A DNA stretch of 64,000 nt from Nocardioides thalensis (lineage in GTDB: Bacteria > Actinomycetota > Actinomycetes > Propionibacteriales > Nocardioidaceae). Made by a program: the position numbers and the translations under genes. Below are positions 42,376 to 51,626 of the stretch, one piece after another (the first letter of the stretch is position 1; every line of letters starts with the position of its first letter). The notes below the pieces were generated by a model. It saw only the letters and a list, made by a program, of their open reading frames with translations. It searched no databases and had not been told where the DNA came from. The stretch is from NCBI RefSeq assembly GCF_013410655.1, contig NZ_JACCFP010000001.1:1631001-1695000 (forward strand), given 5' to 3'.

Positions 42376-43584
42376 ATGGCAGTGCGGGCAGGTGGAGGCG
42401 CCGGAGAGGCGGCGGCGGTCGGTTACGTCCTGTGGGCGGTGATGGTCGGCACGACGGTCCCGAACGCTCTCTGGGGCTGGTACCAGGCGGAGTGGGGCCT
42501 GTCCGCCACCACGGTGTCGGCCGTGTTCGCGGCCTATGCCGCCGCGGTGGTCGGGTCGCTGCTCGGCTGGGGATCGATGGCCGACCGCCGCGGACCGTGG
42601 ACGCCACTGCGCTGGGGCGTGGTGGCCTCGGCGAGCGCCAGCGCCGTCTCGATCGTCGACGGCGTGCCCGCCCTCTTCGCGGGCAGGGTGCTCGCCGGCG
42701 CTTCCGTGGGCCTGGTGAGCGGCGCCGCGGTGGCCGCACTCACCCGGACGCATCCCCGTGGCCCGGGCGGCGCGGCGCGGGTCTCGACGTTCGCGACCAT
42801 GGCCGGCCTCGCCTCCGGGCCGCTCGTCGCGGCGCTGGTGCTCGAGGCAACGACGTCGACCGCCGACGCCGCCTACCTCGCGCACCTCGTCACTGTCGTG
42901 CCGGTGCTGGGCTGGCTCTGGCGAGCCCCGGAGGGTCGGTCCGCGACGGAGCGCCGCCGGCGCTCCGGACGGGTCGCTCCCGACCGTGTCTTCGTCGCGG
43001 CGGCAGTCGCGGGCTTCGCGGCGAACGCGCAGCTCGGTCTCTATGCGGTGCTCACGCCCACGCTGCTCGTCGACATCCTCGACGAGAACAGCCTGCTCCT
43101 GAGCGGCGTGGCGGGCTGCCTCCTCTTCGCGTCCGCCGGCACCGCACAGCTCGCGACCGCCCACCTGAGCACGACGACGCGGCTGGGGGCGTCGGTGACC
43201 TCCCTCGTGGGCGGGGCCGGCGTGGTCACCCTCGCGATGGACGTCGACTCCGTCCCGCTCCTCCTCGCCGCCGTCGGCCTCGGGGGACTCGGCGCGGGCC
43301 TGGCCTTCGGCGAGGGGCTCGACGGCGCCACGCGCTCTGCGCCGCCTGAGCGACGAGCGGCCGTCTCGTCGACCTGGTTCGTGGTGGCCTACCTGGGCCT
43401 CGTCGGGCCGGTGCTCGGAGCGGGAGCTCTCGCCGAGCGCGTCGGAGCCACGGCCGCAGCGGCGCTGATCGGCGCTGTCGCGACCGTCGCCGTCACCGGC
43501 GCCTCCTTGGTCCTCCGGCGCGCGCCGGAGCTGTCCGACACGAGAATCACCACGAGAAAGGACGTGCGGTGGACGCACAGCTGA
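42376..43584 (+). CDS. MFS transporter
   Basis: About 402 residues with 12 predicted helices (VGYVLWAVMVGTTVPNALWG, VSAVFAAYAAAVVGSLLGW, then the loop-2/3 motif SMADRRGPW). It is a drug/metabolite efflux-type MFS protein of the bacterial DHA1-like size. ATG 42376 has AGGTGA eight bases upstream; the in-frame GTG at 42364 has a poorly placed RBS. It overlaps the next flavoprotein gene by 16 bases. Likely induced through the HxlR repressor. Substrate unknown; electrophiles or quinones are a guess from the neighbours. Confidence 0.82.
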   Translation: MAVRAGGGAGEAAAVGYVLWAVMVGTTVPNALWGWYQAEWGLSATTVSAVFAAYAAAVVGSLLGWGSMADRRGPWTPLRWGVVASASASAVSIVDGVPALFAGRVLAGASVGLVSGAAVAALTRTHPRGPGGAARVSTFATMAGLASGPLVAALVLEATTSTADAAYLAHLVTVVPVLGWLWRAPEGRSATERRRRSGRVAPDRVFVAAAVAGFAANAQLGLYAVLTPTLLVDILDENSLLLSGVAGCLLFASAGTAQLATAHLSTTTRLGASVTSLVGGAGVVTLAMDVDSVPLLLAAVGLGGLGAGLAFGEGLDGATRSAPPERRAAVSSTWFVVAYLGLVGPVLGAGALAERVGATAAAALIGAVATVAVTGASLVLRRAPELSDTRITTRKDVRWTHS

Positions 43585-44129
43585 ACCTGGTCGTCATCGT
43601 CGGGAGCACCCGCGAAGGGCGAATCGCCCCGCGGATCGTCGACTGGCTCCTCCCCATCACCCGGGCCGATGGTCGGTTCGCGCTCGAGGTGGTGGACCTC
43701 CGGGAAGCCGGGTTGCCCGCTCACCTCACCGACGACGTCCCGACCGCGGCCTCGGACTACCTCCAGTGCCTGGCCCGCGCGGATGCCTTCGTCGTCGTCA
43801 CCCCGGAGTACAACCACGCGTATCCGGCCCCGCTCAAGCAGGCGATCGACCTCGGCCTCGAGGAGTGGTTCGCGAAGCCGGTCGCCTTCGTCTCCTACGG
43901 CGGGATCAGCGGCGGCCTGCGTGCCGTCGAGCAGCTGCGACTCGTCTTCTCGGAGCTCCACGCAGTCACGCTGCGCGACGGGGTCTGCATCCCCAACTGC
44001 TGGACCAGCTTCGGAGAGGACCGGCTACCGGACGGCGTGGACGTGGCCGCCAAGACGATGCTCGACCGCCTGGCCTGGTGGGCAACCGCGCTGCGCGTTG
44101 CTCGAGCGACGCAGCCGTACGCGGCGTGA
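43569..44129 (+). CDS. NAD(P)H-dependent FMN reductase
   Basis: 186 residues. Flavodoxin-like fold of the NADPH-dependent FMN reductase family: LVVIVGSTREGRIAPRIVDW (phosphate loop), ADAFVVVTPEYNHAYPAPLK and FVSYGGISGGLRAVEQLR. It reduces FMN, quinones, nitro or azo compounds in family members. GTG 43569 is preceded by GAAAGGA within the end of the MFS gene, so the two are coupled. Together with the HxlR regulator this forms a small redox or electrophile response module by inference. Confidence 0.85.
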   Translation: MDAQLNLVVIVGSTREGRIAPRIVDWLLPITRADGRFALEVVDLREAGLPAHLTDDVPTAASDYLQCLARADAFVVVTPEYNHAYPAPLKQAIDLGLEEWFAKPVAFVSYGGISGGLRAVEQLRLVFSELHAVTLRDGVCIPNCWTSFGEDRLPDGVDVAAKTMLDRLAWWATALRVARATQPYAA

Positions 44130-44140
44130 CGGCGCCGACC

Positions 44141-44169
44141 GACCGGCCGAGTGCGCTCAGCGGCCGGTC
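44141..44169. terminator. Hairpin between convergent flavoprotein and MMPL genes
   Basis: GACCGGCCG (44141-44149) pairs with CGGCCGGTC (44161-44169), a 9-bp stem with an 11-base loop containing the MMPL stop codon (44157-44159). Confidence 0.65.
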
Positions 44170-46148
44170 GAGAGGCGCCGCGGCCACCAGAACGCGCCGC
44201 CGAGGCGGATCGCGATCGCGGGCACCAGCACGGTGCGCACCAGCAGGGTGTCGAGCAGGACGCCGATGCAGATGATCACCCCGAGCTGTGCCAGCACGAC
44301 CAGGGGCAGCACGCCGAGCACCAGGAACACGGCCGCGAGCAGGATCCCGGCACTGGTGATCACGCCGCCGGTCGCTGCCAGCGCCTGGAGCACGGCGCCA
44401 CGCGGCCCGTGAGCCGGCAGCTCCTCCATCGCGCGGCTGACGAGGAAGATGTTGTAGTCGACGCCGAGCGCGACGAGGAAGAGGAACGCCAGGAGCGGCG
44501 CACCGGCGTCGAGCGCGTCGAAGCCGAGCGGCCCGCTGAACAGCCACCACGAGGCGCCCATGCTGGCCGCGTACGTCGCCACCACGGTGGCGACCAGCAC
44601 CACCGGCGCGACGAGCGCGCGCAGGAGCACGACCAGGGCCACGAGCACCACCCCGAGGATCAGCGGCAGGATCACCGCCCGGTCGCGCGAGGCGGCCTCG
44701 GCCTCGTCGACCGCCTCCGCCTCCTCGCCGACGACATGGGTCTCTCCGAGGTCCTCCACTGCCGCGCGCAGGTCGCTGACCGCCGTACGGGCGTCCGCGG
44801 AGCCGGGGTCCGCGTCCAGCACCACCGAGATCTCCGTGACCCCGCCGCCCTCGTCCGAGGTGCGCGCGGACGCCACGCCGTCGACGGACTCGACGCGGGC
44901 GCGCACCTGGTCGCCGGGCGCCGTGGTCAGCACCTGCGTGGGCGCGGCGACGCCGGCGGGGAACGACCGGGCGATCCGCTCCGCGCCGACCACCGCCTCC
45001 GGCTCGTCGAGGAACTGGTCGTCGACGTCGAGGCCGGTGTCGATCCCGAGCGCACCGACCGAGAGCACGGCGAGTGCGGCCGCCGAGACCACCGCGACCG
45101 CGGTGGCGCGGCGTGCCACCAGGGCGCCGAGACGGCTCCACAGCGTCGCCCGATCGGCCAGCGTCGGCGTGCCCTCGTGCGGGATGCGGGGCCAGAACAC
45201 CCACCGGCCGCACAGGACCAGCGCAGGGGGCAGTACGGCGAGCGCGAAGAACGCGGCGACGACCACGCCGACCGCGCAGGCGAGGCCGAGGCCGCGCGTC
45301 GTCGGTGTCAGTGAGAGCAGGAGGGTGAGCACGCCGAGCACGACCGTGACGCTGCTGGCAAGCACCGCGTGCGCCGTGCCGCGGCGGGCGACGGCCATCG
45401 CCGCGGACCGGGAGGGGGTCCGGCCCAGCTCGTCGCGGTAGCGGGAGATCAGCAGCAGCGCGTAGTCGGTGCCCGCCCCGAACACGAGCACGGAGAGGAT
45501 GCCGATCGTCGACTCGTCCCAGGCCATGCCGAGGAGGTCGAGCACCTGGGTCGCGGCCACCGCCGCGAACCGGTCGGCCAGCGCGACCACGGCCAGTGGC
45601 ACCAGCCACAGCATGGGGGAGCGGTAGGTGATCACCAGCAGCACCGCGACGACCGCGGCGGTGATCAGGAGCAGGCGGCTGTCAGCCCCTTGGAACACCT
45701 CGGCGAGGTCGGCGCGGATCGCCGCGGGACCGGTGACCAGCGCCCCCACCCCGTCGGGCAGGTCCGCCCGCGCGCGCTCGCGCAGGCGCTCGACCTGCTC
45801 GGCGACCTCGGTGGCCGAGCCGCCGTCGAGCGACACGACCGCCACGGCCGCGGTGCCGTCCTCCGCGGCAAGGATCTCGCCGACGGATCCGAGCGCCCGG
45901 GCGTGCTCCTCCAGCGCACCGAGGGACCTGCCGAGGGAGTCGGAACCGTCGCTCGTCTTGTAGACGACCACCGCCTCGATCTCGTCCGCCTGGGGGAGGT
46001 CCTCGCGGAGCGCCACGCCAAGCGTGCTGTCGAGCCCGTCGGGCAACGAGTCGGTCGGCCGGGCGCCTCGCTCGGCCTCGCCCAGGCCGAGGAGGGCCGC
46101 GATCGCCACCGCGACAGCGGCGAGGGCAAGGGCGGTGCTGCGGCGCAT
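44157..46148 (-). CDS. MMPL/RND-family transporter
   Basis: 663 residues. Two halves each with an extracytoplasmic loop and about six helices. GVRP-like loops carry VTGPAAIRADLAEVF. The membrane motif FGAGTDYALLLISRYRDEL (first half) and VALGVDYNIFLVSRAMEEL (second half) hold the conserved Asp-Tyr pair of proton-coupled MMPL transporters. ATG 46148 begins with a signal-like helix. Longer in-frame starts overlap the TetR gene. It is downstream of and cotranscribed with the TetR regulator. Exports lipids or drugs in relatives. Confidence 0.85.
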   Translation of the reverse strand: MRRSTALALAAVAVAIAALLGLGEAERGARPTDSLPDGLDSTLGVALREDLPQADEIEAVVVYKTSDGSDSLGRSLGALEEHARALGSVGEILAAEDGTAAVAVVSLDGGSATEVAEQVERLRERARADLPDGVGALVTGPAAIRADLAEVFQGADSRLLLITAAVVAVLLVITYRSPMLWLVPLAVVALADRFAAVAATQVLDLLGMAWDESTIGILSVLVFGAGTDYALLLISRYRDELGRTPSRSAAMAVARRGTAHAVLASSVTVVLGVLTLLLSLTPTTRGLGLACAVGVVVAAFFALAVLPPALVLCGRWVFWPRIPHEGTPTLADRATLWSRLGALVARRATAVAVVSAAALAVLSVGALGIDTGLDVDDQFLDEPEAVVGAERIARSFPAGVAAPTQVLTTAPGDQVRARVESVDGVASARTSDEGGGVTEISVVLDADPGSADARTAVSDLRAAVEDLGETHVVGEEAEAVDEAEAASRDRAVILPLILGVVLVALVVLLRALVAPVVLVATVVATYAASMGASWWLFSGPLGFDALDAGAPLLAFLFLVALGVDYNIFLVSRAMEELPAHGPRGAVLQALAATGGVITSAGILLAAVFLVLGVLPLVVLAQLGVIICIGVLLDTLLVRTVLVPAIAIRLGGAFWWPRRLSTGR

Positions 46149-46204
46149 CGAGGTCCTTGGGTCGGGGCGGGGGGAGGTACCCCGTCGGCACAGAACGACC
46201 GGCG

Positions 46205-46816
46205 TCAGCCGTAGAGGCCGAGGAACCCCCGGGTCGCCGCGTCGACGATGTCGTCGGGCGTCGCGTCGACGGCGCCGTCGAGCCAGGCGGTCACCAGCTC
46301 GGCCATGCCGCCGATGAAGAGCAGGCCGGCGATCTCGTCCTCGGCCGGGCTGCGTCGGGGGAGGCCCGTCATGGTGCGCGCCTCCTCGGCCGAGCGGTGG
46401 GCGAAGTGCCGCAGCAGCTCGGTACGGCGCTGCCGCAGCTCGGGCACCCCGGCTGCCTCGACGATCGCGACCCGTCCCTTGCGCGGGTCGTCGCGCAGGA
46501 GGGCGATGAATGCGTCGAGCGAGGCCCGCGTGCGCGCGGTCGGGTCGTCGCCGGCCTCCTCGGCCGCCTCGAGCGTGGTGCTCTCGATCTCCGAGGCGAT
46601 CGCGTCCATCACCGCCGTCAGCGCCTCGTCGAGCCCGCCGAAGCTCTCGTAGAAGTAGCGCTCGGTCAGCCCGGCCTCGGCGCAGATCGCCGTCATGGTC
46701 GTGCGGCGCTCCGGGTCGGCCCACACCGCCAGCGTCGCCTCCATCAGGCGGGCGCGTCGCTCGGCGACCCGCTCCTCCGCCGGGACCCCGCGGTAGACGC
46801 CCGATTGCACTGCCAT
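46205..46816 (-). CDS. TetR-family transcriptional regulator
   Basis: 203 residues. HTH: EERVAERRARLMEATLAVW, TTMTAICAEAGLTERYFYES. Ligand domain follows with Ala/Glu-rich helices and a late helix DIVDAATRGFLGLYG. ATG 46816. It is divergent from the P450-ALDH-SDR operon (75 bp) and upstream of the MMPL transporter, so it probably controls both. Confidence 0.88.
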   Translation of the reverse strand: MAVQSGVYRGVPAEERVAERRARLMEATLAVWADPERRTTMTAICAEAGLTERYFYESFGGLDEALTAVMDAIASEIESTTLEAAEEAGDDPTARTRASLDAFIALLRDDPRKGRVAIVEAAGVPELRQRRTELLRHFAHRSAEEARTMTGLPRRSPAEDEIAGLLFIGGMAELVTAWLDGAVDATPDDIVDAATRGFLGLYG

Positions 46817-46858
46817 GGCGCCACCTTCTCACGCGCTCAGGTGGCGCTGTCCAGAAGG

Positions 46859-46873
46859 TTGACAGGACGTCCT
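46859..46873. promoter_or_regulatory. Possible promoter/operator between TetR and P450 genes
   Basis: TTGACA (46859-46864) can act as a -35 towards the P450 gene, but the -10 is weak. AGGACGTCCT (46864-46873) is a perfect 10-bp palindrome and a candidate TetR operator. Confidence 0.45.
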
Positions 46874-46891
46874 TCCTGAATCAGGCTGGGC

Positions 46892-48310
46892 ATGACCGTG
46901 GTCACATCTGCCGCAGGAGGCCCGTTGACCAGCACGATCGAGCCCGCGGCACCGCCAGCGGCAGCGGTGGCCGAGCTCAAGCCGATCCCGGACCAGCTGC
47001 GCTCCGACCGGGGCCTTCCCCTGATCGGCCGGGTGTTCGACTTCATCAAGGACCCGTTGGCGCTGATGCGCCACCAGTGGGAGACCTACGGCCCGGTCTC
47101 CCCGCTGTACTCCGCGCTCGACCAGGGCGTGATGCTCCTCGGGCCGGACGCCTGCGAGGAGGCGCTCCGCAACAAGGACAAGGCGTTCGCCAACGAGCCG
47201 GCCTGGGGCAAGATCGTCGGCCCGTTCTTCCACCGGGGACTGATGCTGCTCGACTTCGACGAGCACCACGGCCACCGCCGGATCATGCAGGAGGCGTTCA
47301 CGCGCGACCGGCTGGCGGCGTACACCGCCCGGATGCATCCCGCGATCGAGCAGGGCATGGCCGGCTGGGCGACCGGTCCGCGGTTCAAGGCCTACCCGGC
47401 CCTCAAGCAGCTGACGCTCGACATCGCCGCCGACATCTTCATGGGTGGCGCCCAGGACACCAGCCGCGCGGAGATGGACCACGTCAACAAGGCGTTCATC
47501 GACTGTGTCCAAGCGGCCGCCGGCATCGTGCGTGCCAACGTGCCACTGACCCGCTGGGGCAAGGCCTACCGCAGCCGCAAGGTGCTCGAGCGGTTCCTCC
47601 GCCACTACCTGCCGGCGAAGCGGGCGACGCGCACCGACGACATCTTCTCCGTCCTGTGCCACATCGAGACCGAGGACGGCGAGAGGTTCAGTGACGACGA
47701 CGTCGTCAACCACATGATCTTCCTGATGATGGCGGCCCACGACACCTCCACCATCACCACGTCGACGATGCTGCAGTACCTCGGCCAGCATCCCGAGTGG
47801 CAGGAGCGGTGCCGCGCGGAGGCGCTCGCGCTCGGGCCCGAGCCGACGCTGCCGGAGATCGAGGGCCTGCACGCCCTCGACTGGGTGATGAAGGAGGCGC
47901 TGCGGCTGCGCGCACCCGTCCCGCTGCTGATGCGCCGAGCCGTCAAGGACACAGCGATCCAGGGCTACCGGATCCCGGCCGGCACCGACGTGATGGTCGG
48001 CGTCCAGTTCTCCCACGTGATGGAGGAGTACTGGACCAACCCGATGGTGTTCGACCCCGAGCGGTTCTCGCCCGAGCGCCGCGAGGACAAGTCGCACCGC
48101 TACGCCTGGGAGCCGTTCGGCGGCGGCGTGCACAAGTGCATCGGCCTCTACTTCGCCGGCATGGAGGTCAAGGCGATCATGCACCGGCTGCTGCGCAACT
48201 ACCACTGGACCGTCGACCCGGGCTACCGCGCGCCGCTCGACAACCACTCCCTGCCGTTCCCCAAGGACGGCCAACCCCTCCACCTCGTGCGGAACAGGAG
48301 CACCCGATGA
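46892..48310 (+). CDS. Cytochrome P450
   Basis: 472 residues. I-helix MMAAHDTST (about residue 285), ExxR in KEALRLR (about 332), PERF in FDPERFSPERR and haem Cys in FGGGVHKCIG (about residue 415). The N-terminal 25 residues are Ala/Pro-rich, without a membrane anchor, so it is soluble. It resembles CYP51-like or steroid/lipid hydroxylases of actinobacteria in its GGGVHKCIG loop. Substrate unknown. It is coupled to the ALDH gene by a four-base overlap. No ferredoxin gene is present beside it. Confidence 0.9.
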   Translation: MTVVTSAAGGPLTSTIEPAAPPAAAVAELKPIPDQLRSDRGLPLIGRVFDFIKDPLALMRHQWETYGPVSPLYSALDQGVMLLGPDACEEALRNKDKAFANEPAWGKIVGPFFHRGLMLLDFDEHHGHRRIMQEAFTRDRLAAYTARMHPAIEQGMAGWATGPRFKAYPALKQLTLDIAADIFMGGAQDTSRAEMDHVNKAFIDCVQAAAGIVRANVPLTRWGKAYRSRKVLERFLRHYLPAKRATRTDDIFSVLCHIETEDGERFSDDDVVNHMIFLMMAAHDTSTITTSTMLQYLGQHPEWQERCRAEALALGPEPTLPEIEGLHALDWVMKEALRLRAPVPLLMRRAVKDTAIQGYRIPAGTDVMVGVQFSHVMEEYWTNPMVFDPERFSPERREDKSHRYAWEPFGGGVHKCIGLYFAGMEVKAIMHRLLRNYHWTVDPGYRAPLDNHSLPFPKDGQPLHLVRNRSTR

Positions 48311-49917
48311 CCGCGACCGCCGACGCCCCCACCCCGGTGACGACGACCACCAGCAGCCACCGCCCCGCCTGGGTCACCGACCGCCGGCTCGCCTCCTGGA
48401 ACCGGTGGGTCGCCTGCCCGGTCTCGGGCGGCGCCAAGACGCTCACCGCGATCGCGCCGTACGACGAGATGCCGACCGCTCCCGTGCCGGCCTGCACGCC
48501 GGACGACGTGGTCGCCGCGGCCGAGGCGGCTCGCCGGGCGCAGGCCGACTGGGCCGCGCTCACCCACGGTGCGCGCGCCGAGGTCATCCTGCGCTTCCAC
48601 GACCTGCTGGTCGAGCGGCAGGACGAGATCATGGACCTGATCCAGTGGGAGATGGGCAAGGCCCGCTTCCACGCGTGGCAGGAGGTGCTGCAGGTCGCCA
48701 ACCTGGCCCGTCACTACGCCGTCCACGGCGCGAAGTACCTCGCCGACCGCAAGGTCCGGGCCGCGATCCCGGTCGCGACCAAGGCGCGCGAGGTGCGCAA
48801 GCCCAAGGGAGTGGTGGGCATCATCTCGCCGTGGAACTACCCGCTCTACCTCGGCGTCGGTGACGCCATCCCGGCGCTGCTGGCGGGGAACGCCGTCGTC
48901 GGCAAGGCCGACCCGCAGACGCCGCTCACGCTGCTGTGGACCCGCGCCCTGCTCGCCGAGGCGGGGCTGCCCGAGCACGTCTGGCAGGTGGTCACAGGGC
49001 CGGGTGCGGCCATCGGCGAGGCCGTCGTCGACAACGTCGACTACATCAGCTTCACCGGCTCGACCGCCACCGGCCGCCTCGTCGCGCAGCACGCCGCACG
49101 CCGGCTGATCGGCGCCTCCCTCGAGCTCGGCGGGAAGAACCCGCTCGTGGTGCGCGCCGACGCCGACCTCCAGCAGGCGGCGAGGGGCACGGTGATGGCG
49201 GCCTTCGCCAACACCGGTCAGATGTGCATCCACATCGAGCGGGTGATCGTGCACACCGACGTCTACGACGCCTTCAAGGAGGCCCTGCTCGCCGCCACCA
49301 GCGGGCAGAAGCTCGGCCAGGCCTTCGACTTCTCCTACGACATCGGCTCGCTCGCCTCGCGCGCGCAGCTCGAGAAGGTCTCGGCGCACGTCGACGACGC
49401 CGTCGCCAAGGGCGCGACGGTGCTCGCCGGGGGCAAGGCGCGTCCCGACCTCGGCCCGCTGTGCTACGCCCCGACCGTGCTCGAGGGCGTGACCGACGAG
49501 ATGGACCTCTGCCTCGGCGAGACCTTCGGACCGGTCATCGCGCTCTACCGCGCCTCCGACGACGAGGACGCCTTGCGCGTGGCCAACCAGGGCCGGGCCG
49601 GCCTCTCGGCCAGTGTGTTCAGCAAGGACCTCGACGCCGCCGACGCGTTCGCGCGCAGGATCCGCGCCGGCTCGGTCAACATCAACGACGGCGCGGCGCT
49701 GGCCGCGGGCTCGATCGAGGCCGGCATGGGCGGCGTGGCAGAGAGCGGCTCGGGTCGCCGACACGGCGGCGAGGGCATCCGGAAGTACACCGACTCCCAG
49801 ACCGTCGCTGCGTCCCGGATCGGCCCGGTCGGTCCGCTGCCCGGCCAGACGCTCGAGAAGTTCGTCGCGATGGGCAACGGCCAGCTCAAGCTGCTGCGCC
49901 GGCTCAAGGTCCGCTGA
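48307..49917 (+). CDS. Aldehyde dehydrogenase (GabD2-like)
   Basis: 536 residues. NAD(P) domain GVVGIISPWNYPLYLG, catalytic Glu in LELGGKNPLV, Cys in FANTGQMCIHIERV and C-terminal ETFGPVIALY. Overall it resembles mycobacterial GabD2-type succinate-semialdehyde dehydrogenases. An N-terminal extension of about 40 residues is Thr/Pro/Ala-rich. In this operon it more likely oxidises the aldehyde made by the P450/SDR than a GABA intermediate; that is inference. It overlaps the P450 stop. Confidence 0.88.
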   Translation: MTATADAPTPVTTTTSSHRPAWVTDRRLASWNRWVACPVSGGAKTLTAIAPYDEMPTAPVPACTPDDVVAAAEAARRAQADWAALTHGARAEVILRFHDLLVERQDEIMDLIQWEMGKARFHAWQEVLQVANLARHYAVHGAKYLADRKVRAAIPVATKAREVRKPKGVVGIISPWNYPLYLGVGDAIPALLAGNAVVGKADPQTPLTLLWTRALLAEAGLPEHVWQVVTGPGAAIGEAVVDNVDYISFTGSTATGRLVAQHAARRLIGASLELGGKNPLVVRADADLQQAARGTVMAAFANTGQMCIHIERVIVHTDVYDAFKEALLAATSGQKLGQAFDFSYDIGSLASRAQLEKVSAHVDDAVAKGATVLAGGKARPDLGPLCYAPTVLEGVTDEMDLCLGETFGPVIALYRASDDEDALRVANQGRAGLSASVFSKDLDAADAFARRIRAGSVNINDGAALAAGSIEAGMGGVAESGSGRRHGGEGIRKYTDSQTVAASRIGPVGPLPGQTLEKFVAMGNGQLKLLRRLKVR

Positions 49918-49960
49918 CCGCGGACGAAGACTCAGTCAGAACGAAACCCCGAGGTGACCA

Positions 49961-50791
49961 GTGGCCCGTCAGATCTCCGGAATGTCCATCATCGTGACCG
50001 GCGGGGCCCGCGGCATCGGCCGCGCCACCGTCGAGCGCTTCGCGCGGCAGGGAGCAGCGGTCGCGATCGGTGACCTCGATCCCGACATCGCCGGCGAGGT
50101 CGCGGCGCCGTACGGCGACCGGGTGGTGGCCGCGCGCCTCGACGTCACCGACCCGGCCTCCTGGGCCGAGTTCCTCGGCGAGGTCGGCCACCTCGGGCCC
50201 TGGGACGTGCTGGTCAACAACGCCGGCATCATGCCGCTGGGCTCGGTGCTCAAGGAGCCCGACTCGGTCACCCAGGCGATCTTCAACGTCAACGTGCACG
50301 GCCCGATCAACGGCATCAAGGCGGTCACGCCCGGCATGGTGGAGCGCGGGCGCGGCCACATCGTCAACGTCGCCTCGGCCGTCGGCCGGCTCGCCGTGCC
50401 GGACGGCGCGACCTACTCGGCCTCGAAGTTCGCCGTCGTCGGGTTCAGCGAGGCGATCCGGCAGGAGTTCGCGCCCCACGGCGTGGACGTGTCGCTGATC
50501 CTGCCGACGGTCGTGCAGACCGAGCTCGCCGCCGGCGTCCCGGCGGCCAAGGGCATGAAGCCGGTGACCCCCGACGACGTCGCCCGGGCGATCGAGTCCG
50601 TGGTCCGCAAGCCCCGAGCCGAGGTCTGGGTGCCCAACTGGGTGCAGGGCCCGACCAAGCTCACGCAGGCGCTGCCTCGCAAGGTGCAGGACGTGCTGGC
50701 CAAGACCAACGACGCCAGCACCGTGCTCGCGCAGGCCGACCCTGCGGCGCGCGCCGCCTACGAGGAGCGGGCGCGCCGCAACGCCAGGTGA
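49961..50791 (+). CDS. Short-chain dehydrogenase/reductase
   Basis: 276 residues of classical SDR type. Cofactor loop TGGARGIGRA (residues 13-22), NNAG motif VLVNNAGI, catalytic Ser in VNVASAVG and YSASK (about residue 148). GTG 49961 has GAGGTGA just upstream. It is the third gene of the P450-ALDH-SDR operon. It probably interconverts an alcohol and a ketone or aldehyde in the same pathway. C-terminal tail with RKVQDVLAKTND typical of a mycobacterial-type SDR. Confidence 0.88.
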   Translation: MARQISGMSIIVTGGARGIGRATVERFARQGAAVAIGDLDPDIAGEVAAPYGDRVVAARLDVTDPASWAEFLGEVGHLGPWDVLVNNAGIMPLGSVLKEPDSVTQAIFNVNVHGPINGIKAVTPGMVERGRGHIVNVASAVGRLAVPDGATYSASKFAVVGFSEAIRQEFAPHGVDVSLILPTVVQTELAAGVPAAKGMKPVTPDDVARAIESVVRKPRAEVWVPNWVQGPTKLTQALPRKVQDVLAKTNDASTVLAQADPAARAAYEERARRNAR

Positions 50792-50809
50792 GCGGCCCCG
50801 GGTCGCTCG

Positions 50810-51445
50810 TCAGACGACGGGCTCCGGAGTGTTGCCGCGGAGGATCAGTGGCCGGTCGGCGTTCCGCTGCACACTGATCCGGCGCTCGGCGACGTTGTCG
50901 ATGACCCGGATCGCGTCGATGTCCGGGTGCTGTCCGTCGCCGGGCAAGCGATCGTAGGGCAGGTTGTCGTTCACCTTGATGCTGTTGCCCGCGCGGTTGT
51001 CGCGGAGCATGATCCGCCCGTCGTTGCGGGTCACCATGATGTTGTTGTCGGCAAAGGTGAAGCAGATCGCCACGTTGTGCGACCGGGTCACCTTGACGTT
51101 GTTGCCCACCGGCGGGTCGAACCGGCAGTTCTCGGGACCGATCTTGACGTCGCGCTGGGCGCCCTTGATGTGGAGGTTGCGCTGGACCTCGGTGTTGATG
51201 ACGTACACGTCGACGGCCTGGTGCAGCGCTTTGAGGTTGCCGAGCACGACGGCGTTCTCGAGGTAGCACGACGCGCCCTTGGGGACGCGGACGCTCGCAT
51301 AGCGGCCGGTGTAGGGATCGTCCTTGGTGTTGTCGCAGATCAGCCGCTCGGGCCCGGGAGCCTGGGCGGACGCCGGAGACGTGGGGGAGAGGGGGCTGCT
51401 CATGGCGGTGACCGCCAGGAGGGCAGCAAGAAGTGTCCTGTGCAT
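50810..51445 (-). CDS. Secreted protein with repeated beta-strand motifs
   Basis: 211 residues. The signal peptide MHRTLLAALLAVTAMSS... is cleaved after ASAQA. The mature part has short repeated strands of Asn-rich type (AVVLGNLKAL, NVKVTRSHNVAICFTF, NNIMVTRNDGRIMLRDN, NSIKVNDN, AIRVIDNVAERRISVQRN), suggesting a small right-handed beta-helix. ATG 51445 is preferred over one 36 bases upstream. Convergent with the SDR gene. The 180 bp upstream to the next gene show no other ORF. Function unknown. Confidence 0.6.
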   Translation of the reverse strand: MHRTLLAALLAVTAMSSPLSPTSPASAQAPGPERLICDNTKDDPYTGRYASVRVPKGASCYLENAVVLGNLKALHQAVDVYVINTEVQRNLHIKGAQRDVKIGPENCRFDPPVGNNVKVTRSHNVAICFTFADNNIMVTRNDGRIMLRDNRAGNSIKVNDNLPYDRLPGDGQHPDIDAIRVIDNVAERRISVQRNADRPLILRGNTPEPVV

Positions 51446-51626
51446 GGGCCTGTCTTTCTCGGGAGGGAGCGTGGCCCGCACGGTGTGCGTCCCGAGAAGT
51501 GCGACCCGGTCGGACCGAACGTCAGGTACCCCCAGGTCGCGGGTCCAGCCGCTGTCAGAAACGGCGAATTCCTGAACAGGAAAACCCGGTGGCGCGGGCA
51601 GGTCCGGCGGGAGCAGGCTTCGCCCT

